From Phenylobacterium sp. (GTDB lineage Bacteria; Pseudomonadota; Alphaproteobacteria; Caulobacterales; Caulobacteraceae), in contig JAHUZY010000162.1 of the NCBI GenBank assembly GCA_019264505.1, forward strand, positions 1-6,902: 6,902 nt of DNA, given 5' to 3'. Positions 1 to 6,902 of the stretch are shown one piece after another. A program made the translations under genes and the position numbers. The stretch's first letter is position 1, and each line of letters opens with the position of its first letter. The notes beneath the pieces were generated by a model that saw only the letters and a list, made by a program, of their open reading frames with translations, was not told the origin of the DNA and made no database searches.

Positions 1-2607
1 CTGCAGGCCCGCGAGGGTGTGGCCCAGGTGGCCCGGGTGGGCGGGGTGACCCGCGAGATCAATGTGGTCCTCGATCCCGACCGGCTGGCCGCCCGCGGCC
101 TGACCGCGGTGCAGGTCAACAACGCCCTGCGCAGTTTCGACCTGGATGCGCCCGGCGGCCGGGTGGCCATCGGCGGCCAGGAGCAGAACCTGCGGGTGCT
201 GGGCGCCGTGAGCAGCGTCGAGGCCCTGCGCGACCTGACCATCCCCACCGGTCAGGGGGGCTATGTCCGCCTGTCGGATATCGCCGATGTGGGCGACGGC
301 GCCTCGGAGCCCCGGGGCTTCGCCCGCCTGAACGGCCAGCCTGTGGTCGGTTTCATGGTCATGAAGACCCGGGATTCCAGCGACGTGACCGTCGAGGATG
401 GAGTCCTGGAGGCCCTCGCCGAGCTGGAGACCCAGCACGAGGGCGTGTCCTTCACCAAGATCTTCTCTTCGGTGGACGAGACCCGCGCCAGCTTCCACGC
501 GACCCAGAACGTGCTGCTGGAAGGCATGGGACTGGCCGCCCTGGTGGTGTTCGTCTTCCTGCGCAACTGGCGCTCCACGGCCATCGCCGCGGTGGCCATG
601 CCGCTGTCGCTGATCCCGACCTTCTTCGTGATGGATCTGCTGGGCTTCTCGCTCAACATCGTCACCCTGCTGGGCCTGACCCTGGTGATCGGCATCCTGG
701 TCGATGACGCCATCGTCGAGGTGGAGAACATCGAGAAACGGATCATCGCCGGCATGCGGCCCTTCCAGGCCGCGCTTGAGGGCGCGGACGCCATCGGCCT
801 GGCGGTGGTGGCGACGACCGCCTCGATCGTGGTGGTGTTCACGCCCGTATCCTTCATGGGCGGCATGGCCGGGCAGTTCTTCCGGGAGTTCGGCATCACC
901 GTCTCGGTGGCCGTCATCTTCTCCCTGCTGGTGGCCCGCCTGCTCACGCCCCTGATGGCCGCCTATCTGCTCAAGCCGGCCGCCGCGCCCCATCCGCGCA
1001 AGCCCTTCAAGGGCCTCTATCGTGACACCCTGGAATGGGCGCTGGATCACCGGATCATCGCCAGCATCGCCGGCGGCGTCATGTTCATCGCCTCCCTGGC
1101 GCTGATCCCGCTCCTGCCCCAGGGCTTCCAGCCGGCCGGCGACCCCGACTACCTCTATGTGAACGTCCAGGGTCCGCCCGGGGCGACGGCCGAGCATATG
1201 GAAGGGGTGGTCCGCGACATCACCGCCACCTTCGCCGAGCGACCCGAGGTGACCAACGTCTTCGCCCAGATCGGCTCCACCGTGGTGGCGCAGGGTCCGG
1301 GCGGTGGCGGGGGCGGCGGCAGCGACCTGCGCAGCGGGACGGTCACCGTCCTGCTTCAGGAGGGCCGCGACCTGACCGGGGCCGAGATCCGCCGCGAGAT
1401 GCGCGAGGCTCTGCGGGAGATTCCCGACGCCCGGGTGACCTTCCTCGACGGCCAGGGCCAGGCGGGACTTCAGATCGTCCTGACCAGCGAAAACCCAGAC
1501 GCCCTGCGCGAGACCGCCCTGGAGCTGGAGCGGCAGATGCGCGAGGTGCCCGAGATCGCCGAGCCGCGGCCCTCTGTCCCGCCCACGGGACCTGAACTGA
1601 TCATCCGGCCCCGCCCCGCCGAGGCCGCCCGCCTTGGCGTCAGCGCCGAGCAGATCGCCACAGTGGCCCGCGTCGCCACCGTCGGTGACATCGACGCCAA
1701 TGTGGCCAAGATGACCATCAATGAGCGGCGTCTGCCCATCCGCCTGCGCCTGCCGGTGGAGGCCCGGACCGACCTTGAGGCCATCCGCTCCCTGCGCATC
1801 CCCACCGCGACCGGCGGTGTGACCACCCTGGGCGCCGTGGCTGATGTGGAATTCCAGGCCGGTCCCGCCCGGATCGAGCGCCTGAACCGCAGCCGACAGC
1901 TCACCGTCCAGGCCGAGCTGAACGGGGTGGAGCTGGGCGAGGCCAACCAGAAGGTTCAGGCCCTGCCGATCATGCAGAATCTGCCTGACGGCGTGGCCCC
2001 TGCCGAGACCGGCGAGCTGGAGGCCATGCAGGAGCTGTTCGGCGCCATGGGGCTGGCGATCTTCGCCGGGGTCTCGATGATCTTCGCCGTGCTGGTCCTG
2101 CTGTTCCGCAGCTTCTTCAAGCCGCTGGTCATCCTGTCGGCCCTGCCGCTGGCGGTGGGCGGCGCCTTCCTCGGCCTGCTGGCCTTCCAGCTGTCGCTGT
2201 CGATCCCTTCGATGATCGGCTTCCTGATGCTGCTCGGCCTGGCCGCCAAGAACTCCATCCTGCTGGTGGAGTACGCCATCGAGCGCGAGCGAGAAGGGAT
2301 GCCCCAGCGCGAGGCCCTGATCGACGCCTGTCGCGAGCGGGCGAGGCCCATCGTCATGACCACCGTGGCCATGGCGGCCGGGATGCTGCCCACGGCGCTC
2401 GCCCTGGAGAAAGGCGCCGAGTTCCGTCAGCCCATGGCCGTCGCCGTGATCGGCGGGCTGATCACCTCCACCATCCTGTCCCTGGTGCTGGTGCCGGTGG
2501 TCTATGAGTTCGTCGACGATTTCGAGCGCTGGCTGAAGCCGCGCCTGGCCCGCTTCATCACCCCGCGGGAGGCGCCTGGCCCGGCCGTGCCGGAGGACCG
2601 GCTCTAG
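1..2607 (+). CDS. RND-family multidrug efflux permease (HAE1/AcrB type), 5'-truncated by the window edge
   Basis: Inner-membrane proton/drug antiporter that would work as a trimer with a periplasmic adaptor and an outer-membrane channel. The frame is open from base 1, so the true start and roughly 170 residues (TM1 and the first porter part) lie upstream; 868 residues are visible. Numbering from the first visible codon, hydrophobic segments TM2-TM6 fall at about 170-325, TM7 at about 346-372 and TM8-TM12 at about 679-837, separated by a large periplasmic porter/docking region. TM4 carries the proton-relay pair D235-D236 in GILVDDAIVEVEN, equivalent to AcrB D407/D408. TM10 carries K750 in GLAAKNSILLVEY, equivalent to AcrB K940. 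Both support a drug (HAE1) rather than heavy-metal transporter. A run of seven glycines (434-440) lies in the second periplasmic region. The gene ends with an Arg/Pro-rich cytoplasmic tail and TAG. The adaptor gene is presumably upstream. Substrate cannot be deduced. Confidence 0.95.
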   Translation: MQAREGVAQVARVGGVTREINVVLDPDRLAARGLTAVQVNNALRSFDLDAPGGRVAIGGQEQNLRVLGAVSSVEALRDLTIPTGQGGYVRLSDIADVGDGASEPRGFARLNGQPVVGFMVMKTRDSSDVTVEDGVLEALAELETQHEGVSFTKIFSSVDETRASFHATQNVLLEGMGLAALVVFVFLRNWRSTAIAAVAMPLSLIPTFFVMDLLGFSLNIVTLLGLTLVIGILVDDAIVEVENIEKRIIAGMRPFQAALEGADAIGLAVVATTASIVVVFTPVSFMGGMAGQFFREFGITVSVAVIFSLLVARLLTPLMAAYLLKPAAAPHPRKPFKGLYRDTLEWALDHRIIASIAGGVMFIASLALIPLLPQGFQPAGDPDYLYVNVQGPPGATAEHMEGVVRDITATFAERPEVTNVFAQIGSTVVAQGPGGGGGGGSDLRSGTVTVLLQEGRDLTGAEIRREMREALREIPDARVTFLDGQGQAGLQIVLTSENPDALRETALELERQMREVPEIAEPRPSVPPTGPELIIRPRPAEAARLGVSAEQIATVARVATVGDIDANVAKMTINERRLPIRLRLPVEARTDLEAIRSLRIPTATGGVTTLGAVADVEFQAGPARIERLNRSRQLTVQAELNGVELGEANQKVQALPIMQNLPDGVAPAETGELEAMQELFGAMGLAIFAGVSMIFAVLVLLFRSFFKPLVILSALPLAVGGAFLGLLAFQLSLSIPSMIGFLMLLGLAAKNSILLVEYAIEREREGMPQREALIDACRERARPIVMTTVAMAAGMLPTALALEKGAEFRQPMAVAVIGGLITSTILSLVLVPVVYEFVDDFERWLKPRLARFITPREAPGPAVPEDRL

Positions 2608-2623
2608 GCTCCAGGCCTAGAGC
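2601..2623. terminator. Candidate bidirectional terminator hairpin between convergent genes
   Basis: Perfect 9-bp inverted repeat, GCTCTAGGC (2601-2609) and GCCTAGAGC (2615-2623), around a 5-nt loop TCCAG. The left arm contains the TAG stop of the efflux gene and the right arm contains the TAG stop of the minus-strand dehydratase gene. There is no T-run on either side, so intrinsic termination is not proven. It could equally be an RNA 3'-end stabiliser or a by-product of two overlapping gene ends. Confidence 0.4.
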
Positions 2624-3597
2624 TCGCCGCGCAGGACCTGGGCGAACTGCTCGGGATCGACATTGCCGCCGGACAGGACCAGGCCCACGGCCCCCTTGCC
2701 GGCGACATCGATCTTGCCGGCCAGCAGGGCGGCCAGGGCGGCCACGCCGCCGGGCTCCACCACCAGCTTCAGGGTGGAAAAGGCATAGCGCATGGCGTCG
2801 GTGATCTCGCGATCGCTGACCACGGCCACATCGGCCACCGTCTTCTGCATGATCTGGAAGGTCAGCTCCCCGGGGAAGGGCGACTCCAGCGAGTCGCACA
2901 GGGAGCGGCCGGTGGGCTTGAACACCTGGCGCTCGCCCGCCTGCAGGGACTTCAGCGTGTCGTCAAAGCCTTCCGGCTCCACTCCGACCATGGCTGTCTG
3001 TGGGCTCAAGCCCTTGATCGCCGTCGCCAGGCCGGCCAGCAGACCGCCGCCGCTGATCGGGGCGGCCACCAGATCCAGGGTCGCGCCGGCGGCCTTCGCC
3101 TGATCGACCATTTCCAGACCTACCGTGCCCTGGCCCGCGATGATGCGGGGGTCATCGAAGGCTGGCACGACGATAGAGCCGCGCTCCCGGGCGATCTCTG
3201 CGGCGATGGCTTCGCGGCTGTCGGTCAGCCGGTCGTAGAACCGCACCTCGGCGCCATAGCCCTGGGTGGCGACGACCTTCACCTTCGGCGCGTCGCTGGG
3301 CATGACGATCAGGGCCGGAATCCCCAGCAGCCGGGCGGCGAGCGCGACCCCTTGCGCATGATTGCCCGAGGAGAAGGCGACCACGCCGCGGGCCCGCTCG
3401 TCGGCGCTCAGCTGCACCAGCCGGTTATAGGCCCCGCGGAACTTGAAGGCGCCCACCCGCTGCAGGGTCTCGGCCTTGAGCAGGACCCGAACACCCGCCC
3501 GCTCGTTCAGGGCGGGGCTTTCGATCAGCGGCGTCTCGAGGGCGTGGCCGCGGATGCGGCCGGCGGCGGCCTGAATGTCGGCAAGCGTCACGCTCAT
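2617..3597 (-). CDS. PLP-dependent threonine/serine dehydratase (short form, no ACT domain)
   Basis: Cytoplasmic fold-type II PLP enzyme predicted to deaminate L-threonine to 2-oxobutyrate and L-serine to pyruvate. At 326 residues it has only the catalytic domain and lacks the C-terminal ACT-like regulatory domain of biosynthetic IlvA, resembling TdcB and the serine racemase group. Visible motifs: Schiff-base lysine K52 in GAFKFRGA, the substrate loop SSGNHAQG (76-83), IAGQGT (153-158), the phosphate-binding glycine loop SGGGL (182-186), and the C-terminal SGGNVD (309-314). The segment EPEGFDD (207-213) aligns with the divalent-cation site of serine racemase (Glu, carbonyl, Asp), so metal activation is plausible. 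The start is ATG at 3597, overlapping the upstream VOC stop as ATGA with no strong Shine-Dalgarno of its own, which implies translational coupling. Serine racemase or hydroxyaspartate ammonia-lyase activity cannot be excluded. Confidence 0.9.
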   Translation of the reverse strand: MSVTLADIQAAAGRIRGHALETPLIESPALNERAGVRVLLKAETLQRVGAFKFRGAYNRLVQLSADERARGVVAFSSGNHAQGVALAARLLGIPALIVMPSDAPKVKVVATQGYGAEVRFYDRLTDSREAIAAEIARERGSIVVPAFDDPRIIAGQGTVGLEMVDQAKAAGATLDLVAAPISGGGLLAGLATAIKGLSPQTAMVGVEPEGFDDTLKSLQAGERQVFKPTGRSLCDSLESPFPGELTFQIMQKTVADVAVVSDREITDAMRYAFSTLKLVVEPGGVAALAALLAGKIDVAGKGAVGLVLSGGNVDPEQFAQVLRGEL

Positions 3598-4013
3598 TTG
3601 GCGAACACCATGGCGTCGTCGGCGAAGGCCTTGAACTCCAGCGCATTGCCGGAGGGATCGAGGAAGAACAGGGTCGACTGCTCCCCGGGCTGGCCCTTGA
3701 AGCGCACCTGCGGGGGGATGATGAAAGACGTGCCGGCCGCTTCCAGCCGATCGGCCAGGGCCCGCCAGGCCTCCAGGGTCAGGATGACGCCGAAGTGGCG
3801 GACGGGCACGTCCTCCCCGTCCACGGCGCTGGTCTGGCGATGGCCGACCTCGTCGGGCGCCAGATGGGCCACGATCTGATGGCCATGGAAGTCGAAGTCG
3901 ATCCAGTCGGGACTGGAGCGACCCTCAGGGCAGCCCAGCAGCTCCCCATAGAAGGCGCGGGCCTCGGCCAGGTCGCGGACGGGGAAGGCGAGGTGGAAGC
4001 GGGGTCGGGTCAT
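3594..4013 (-). CDS. VOC superfamily protein (glyoxalase/bleomycin-resistance/dioxygenase fold)
   Basis: A 139-residue single-unit VOC protein with paired beta-alpha-beta-beta-beta modules. The N-terminal module begins [18 protein letters not shown] and the C-terminal module ends with the family hallmark [15 protein letters not shown] (116-130). Three residues occupy the usual metal-ligand positions: H7, H73 (in VRHFGV) and E126 (in ALEFK). A metal-dependent lyase, isomerase or dioxygenase is therefore possible, but the substrate cannot be read from sequence. It is the first gene of a two-gene unit with the threonine/serine dehydratase (ATGA overlap), so a role in handling a related 2-oxo or amino-acid-derived metabolite is an inference from context only. 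The ATG at 4013 is chosen because the conserved strand begins at residue 5. The upstream Shine-Dalgarno is weak, and a GANTC site lies 1 nt before the ATG. Confidence 0.87.
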   Translation of the reverse strand: MTRPRFHLAFPVRDLAEARAFYGELLGCPEGRSSPDWIDFDFHGHQIVAHLAPDEVGHRQTSAVDGEDVPVRHFGVILTLEAWRALADRLEAAGTSFIIPPQVRFKGQPGEQSTLFFLDPSGNALEFKAFADDAMVFAK

Positions 4014-4118
4014 GGATTCTGATTAGCTCGCGACCGCCGCCCGCGCGATGGTTTTAAGCGGCGCCGGGCCGTGCTTATCTGTCATCGACCCATAGCGGTG
4101 GGTTGGGGGCGAATCACA
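4014..4118. promoter_or_regulatory. Divergent intergenic region with flanking GANTC sites
   Basis: These 105 bp must hold the promoters of the minus-strand VOC/dehydratase unit and of the plus-strand PagL-family gene. GANTC sequences, the target of the CcrM methyltransferase in Caulobacterales and relatives, occur at 4015-4019 (GATTC) and 4111-4115 (GAATC), next to the two start codons. A relatively AT-rich patch at 4050-4080 contains TTTTAA (4052-4057) and CTTATC (4074-4079), about 16 bp apart. These are weak candidates for -35/-10 elements of the plus-strand gene and do not match a consensus well. GGGGG at 4105-4109 is the likely Shine-Dalgarno for the ATG at 4119. No confident operator is visible. 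Confidence 0.35.
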
Positions 4119-4721
4119 ATGCGTAAGCTTGCTGCGGCGGCCGGGGCGGCCTTGGTCCTGGCCGGGATGGGCGCTGTCGAGGCGACGGCGGCCGAACTTC
4201 TGGTCGGGGCCTACGCCCACGACGTCACCTTCATCGGCGAGGCGATCGGATCGGGCGCGCCGGGCCGCGAGGAGGGGATCGATCTGCATCTTGGCCTTCG
4301 CACTGAGCCCATCGACTATCTGTTCGGCGGTCCTCAGCTGCATGCCTTCGTCTCCCTCAACAGCGAGGGGACGAGCAATTTCGTCGCCGCTGGCGTCTCC
4401 TGGCCCATCGGCCTGACCGAGCGCCTCTATGTCCGGCCGGGCCTGGGTCTGGCCTATACCGACGGGGAGGCAGGCCTGCCGCCGGTCAATGCGCCGAATC
4501 TGACGCCGGCCGAGATCGAACGGCGCCTGGAGCTCTACAACACCCGCATCGATTTCGGGTCCCAGCTGCTGTTCCAGCCGGAACTGTCGGTCGGTTATCA
4601 GTTCACCGAGCAGTTCGCCGCCGAACTGTCCTGGGTTCACATCTCCAACGCCCAGATTTTCCACCAGGGAAAGAACCAGGGCCTTGACGCCGCGGGCGTG
4701 CGGCTGATTTACAGCTTCTGA
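4119..4721 (+). CDS. Outer-membrane lipid A 3-O-deacylase, PagL family (acyloxyacyl hydrolase)
   Basis: Predicted outer-membrane beta-barrel enzyme that removes the 3-O-linked acyl chain of lipid A. The 200-residue precursor starts with a clear Sec signal peptide: MRK, a hydrophobic Ala/Leu core, and a likely cleavage near ATAA|E at 25/26. Alternating amphipathic strands follow, and the C-terminus is IYSF with the terminal Phe typical of BAM substrates. The last strand pair carries the PagL signature WVHISNAQ, giving catalytic H174 and S176 with N177. The third triad residue, Glu in the Pseudomonas enzyme, is here most likely D190 in NQGLDAAG, since no Glu follows S176. A loop rich in Pro, Asn and charged residues (about 123-145) joins two strands. 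ATG 4119 is preferred over an in-frame GTG at 4071, because only 4119 places the signal peptide at the N-terminus and has GGGGG 9 nt upstream. Confidence 0.82.
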   Translation: MRKLAAAAGAALVLAGMGAVEATAAELLVGAYAHDVTFIGEAIGSGAPGREEGIDLHLGLRTEPIDYLFGGPQLHAFVSLNSEGTSNFVAAGVSWPIGLTERLYVRPGLGLAYTDGEAGLPPVNAPNLTPAEIERRLELYNTRIDFGSQLLFQPELSVGYQFTEQFAAELSWVHISNAQIFHQGKNQGLDAAGVRLIYSF

Positions 4722-4737
4722 CCGGCCCCCGCCTTCG

Positions 4738-4753
4738 CGGCGTCTGAACGCCG
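4738..4753 (+). terminator. Weak hairpin downstream of the PagL-family gene, possible terminator
   Basis: CGGCGT (4738-4743) pairs with ACGCCG (4748-4753) around a CTGA tetraloop, 16 nt after the TGA stop. An outer pairing of ACCGGC (4721-4726) with GCCGGT (4750-4755) competes with it. There is no T-tract (GTTCC follows), so it may only protect the mRNA 3' end or act with Rho. Confidence 0.3.
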
Positions 4754-4783
4754 GTTCCACAATCGATCACATCCTCTCGCCGA

Positions 4784-4798
4784 GCCCTGTCGAAGGGC
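4784..4798. repeat. REP-like intergenic palindrome (GAGCCCTGTCGAAGGGC type)
   Basis: GCCCT (4784-4788) and AGGGC (4794-4798) form a stem with loop GTCGA. The core resembles the family of short dispersed palindromes of the GAGCCTGTCGAAGG kind that I recall as common between genes in GC-rich proteobacteria. Only one copy is in this window, so repeat status rests on memory of the motif rather than on comparison here. Confidence 0.4.
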
Positions 4799-4829
4799 GG
4801 GACGGATCCGCCCGGCAGGCGGAAGGATC
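4795..4829 (+). promoter_or_regulatory. purA leader: Shine-Dalgarno and competing hairpins
   Basis: The purA ribosome-binding site is GGAAGGA (4821-4827), 10 nt before the ATG. Hairpin C pairs TCCGCC (4807-4812) with GGCGGA (4818-4823) around CGGCA, covering the first part of the Shine-Dalgarno. An extended variant pairs GATCC (4805-4809) with GGATC (4825-4829), covering the rest. Hairpin B pairs GGGCGG (4795-4800) with CCGCCC (4808-4813) and shares bases with C, so the two exclude each other and B would free the Shine-Dalgarno. Whether this is a real switch is inference: short GC stems arise easily in such DNA. Confidence 0.35.
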
Positions 4830-4837
4830 GTATCTCA

Positions 4838-6127
<1,290 letters not shown>

Positions 6128-6167
6128 TCGGGGGGTGCGACGTAAGCGCTTCTTTACGGCCTGATGG

Positions 6168-6196
6168 CAGGGTGGCCCCATAGGGGAGCCCACCTG
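6168..6196 (+). promoter_or_regulatory. Hairpin sequestering the ribosome-binding site of the receiver gene
   Basis: GGTGG (6171-6175) pairs with CCACC (6190-6194), and CCCC (6176-6179) pairs with GGGG (6183-6186), leaving loop ATA and a 3-nt bulge AGC (6187-6189). The GGGG arm is the centre of the only plausible Shine-Dalgarno, AGGGGAG (6182-6188), 7 nt before the GTG start. With G6171 bulged, CAG (6168-6170) can also pair with CTG (6194-6196), reaching into the start codon. The geometry is that of a translational lock such as an RNA thermometer or a site opened by a small RNA or protein. The function is inferred. Confidence 0.45.
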
Positions 6197-6902
6197 TGTT
6201 CAATGATGACCGCAAGCTGATCGACCGGATGGCGCCCGCATTGCAGCGGGTGCTGATCATAGATCCGTCCCCGGCTGGCGGGCGCATGCTGGCTGACCTC
6301 ATGCGCAGTCTGACCCATTGCCAGGTCTGGGTCGCGCCCTCGGCCGGCAAGGCCATGGAGCTGATCAAGGGGGCGGACCCGCAGATCATCTTCATCGAGC
6401 ATGCCGAGCGCGGCGGCGTCGACGGCATCGAATTCACCCGCCGGCTGCGCCGCAGCGAGGCGACCTGCCGTCAGGCGCCGGTCGTCATGATCCTGACCCA
6501 GCCCACGGCCGCCGCGGTTCTCGGCGCCCGGGACGCTGGGGTGCATGAATTCCTGCGCAAGCCCTTCACCACCGCTGACCTGCTCAAGCGGCTTGAGGCG
6601 GTGACCCTGCGGCCCCGGGACTGGGTCGAGGCGGTGACCTATGTCGGTCCCGACCGCCGACGGTTCAATTCCGGCGACTATCAGGGCGCGCTGAAGCGCC
6701 GCTCTGACTCGCGGGCGACGCCGGAGCGTAGCCGCATCCTGCAGGCGGTGAAGATCCTAAAGTCCGCCGCCGGAGCCCTGCAGAGCGATCCGGCCCAGGC
6801 CCTGCGGGCCATGAAGGCCCAGGGCGCCGATCTTCAGTCGGTGGCGGTCAAGACCGGCGACATGAAGCTGGCGGCGGCGGCGGCCGACTTCCACCGCGAC
6901 CT
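6196..6902 (+). CDS. Receiver (REC) domain protein with degenerate phosphorylation pocket, 3'-truncated by the window edge
   Basis: The frame is open from GTG 6196 to the window end (235 residues seen, no stop). It begins MFNDDRKLIDR and then has a CheY-like receiver domain at about 18-135. Strand 1 is VLIIDPS, with one acidic residue (D23) where two are usual (P24 replaces the second). Strand 3 is QIIFIEH, with E68 at the phospho-acceptor position. The conserved Thr (T101 in VMILT) and Lys (K122 in FLRKPF) are present. After the receiver comes a conserved-looking linker containing YVGPDRRRFNSGDY, then an Ala/Lys/Gln-rich, probably helical segment with no recognisable DNA-binding, GGDEF, EAL or kinase domain in the visible part. 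GTG 6196 is chosen because an in-frame TAG lies at 6181, AGGGGAG sits 7 nt upstream, and the next start (ATG 6229) leaves a shorter N-terminus without a good ribosome site. It probably signals by protein contact. Confidence 0.85.
   Translation, partial: MFNDDRKLIDRMAPALQRVLIIDPSPAGGRMLADLMRSLTHCQVWVAPSAGKAMELIKGADPQIIFIEHAERGGVDGIEFTRRLRRSEATCRQAPVVMILTQPTAAAVLGARDAGVHEFLRKPFTTADLLKRLEAVTLRPRDWVEAVTYVGPDRRRFNSGDYQGALKRRSDSRATPERSRILQAVKILKSAAGALQSDPAQALRAMKAQGADLQSVAVKTGDMKLAAAAADFHRD

Noticed and set aside
261..947. Minus-strand open frame inside the efflux permease gene.
   Set aside because: Ser/Thr/Arg/Met-rich product typical of the antisense of transmembrane codons. The plus-strand frame is a continuous, conserved RND protein.
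4071..4118. Upstream GTG start that would add 16 residues to the PagL-family protein.
   Set aside because: The extension (MLICHRPIAVGWGRIT) would bury the signal peptide and has no Shine-Dalgarno. ATG 4119 fits much better.
4023..4760. A 245-codon minus-strand frame opposite the PagL-family gene.
   Set aside because: The plus-strand reading has a signal peptide, the HxSN motif and a C-terminal Phe. The reverse reading shows no domain and is rich in Arg/Gly/Gln/Asp as expected of a shadow.
6318..6548. Short Arg/Gly-rich plus-strand frame overlapping the receiver gene.
   Set aside because: It lies out of frame with a clear receiver domain and has no recognisable features.

Overview
The window reads as ordinary chromosome of a GC-rich alphaproteobacterium, most likely a member of the Caulobacteraceae (Caulobacter/Phenylobacterium type). 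The grounds are the strong G/C bias at third codon positions, the alphaproteobacterial style of PurA, and a receiver protein beginning MFNDDRKLIDR that I associate from memory with Caulobacterales. The family assignment is inference, because no rRNA or other marker is present.

Layout from left to right. Positions 1-2607 (+) hold the last 868 residues of an RND (HAE1-type) efflux permease whose start lies upstream of the window. It converges on a two-gene minus-strand unit, and the two stop codons sit in opposite arms of one perfect 9-bp inverted repeat. The minus-strand unit is transcribed from about 4013 down to 2617. It consists of a VOC (glyoxalase/dioxygenase-fold) protein followed by a PLP-dependent threonine/serine dehydratase, joined by an ATGA stop/start overlap. 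A 105-bp divergent region (4014-4118) separates it from a plus-strand gene for a secreted outer-membrane beta-barrel of the PagL lipid A deacylase family (4119-4721). A 116-bp leader with several hairpins follows, then a complete, textbook purA (4838-6127). The last gene is a receiver-domain protein starting at GTG 6196, which runs off the right edge.

Functions. The window mixes envelope functions (efflux pump, lipid A remodelling), amino-acid catabolism (threonine/serine dehydratase plus a VOC partner), the committed step from IMP to AMP, and a regulatory protein. There is no mobile element, CRISPR array, tRNA or rRNA, and nothing that looks like a novel multi-gene system.

The less ordinary signals are regulatory or biochemical details. 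A hairpin buries the ribosome-binding site of the receiver gene. Mutually exclusive hairpins lie in front of purA. The receiver domain has Glu where the phospho-acceptor Asp should be. The PagL-type enzyme has Asp as the only possible third catalytic residue. GANTC (CcrM-type) sites sit directly beside both divergent start codons.
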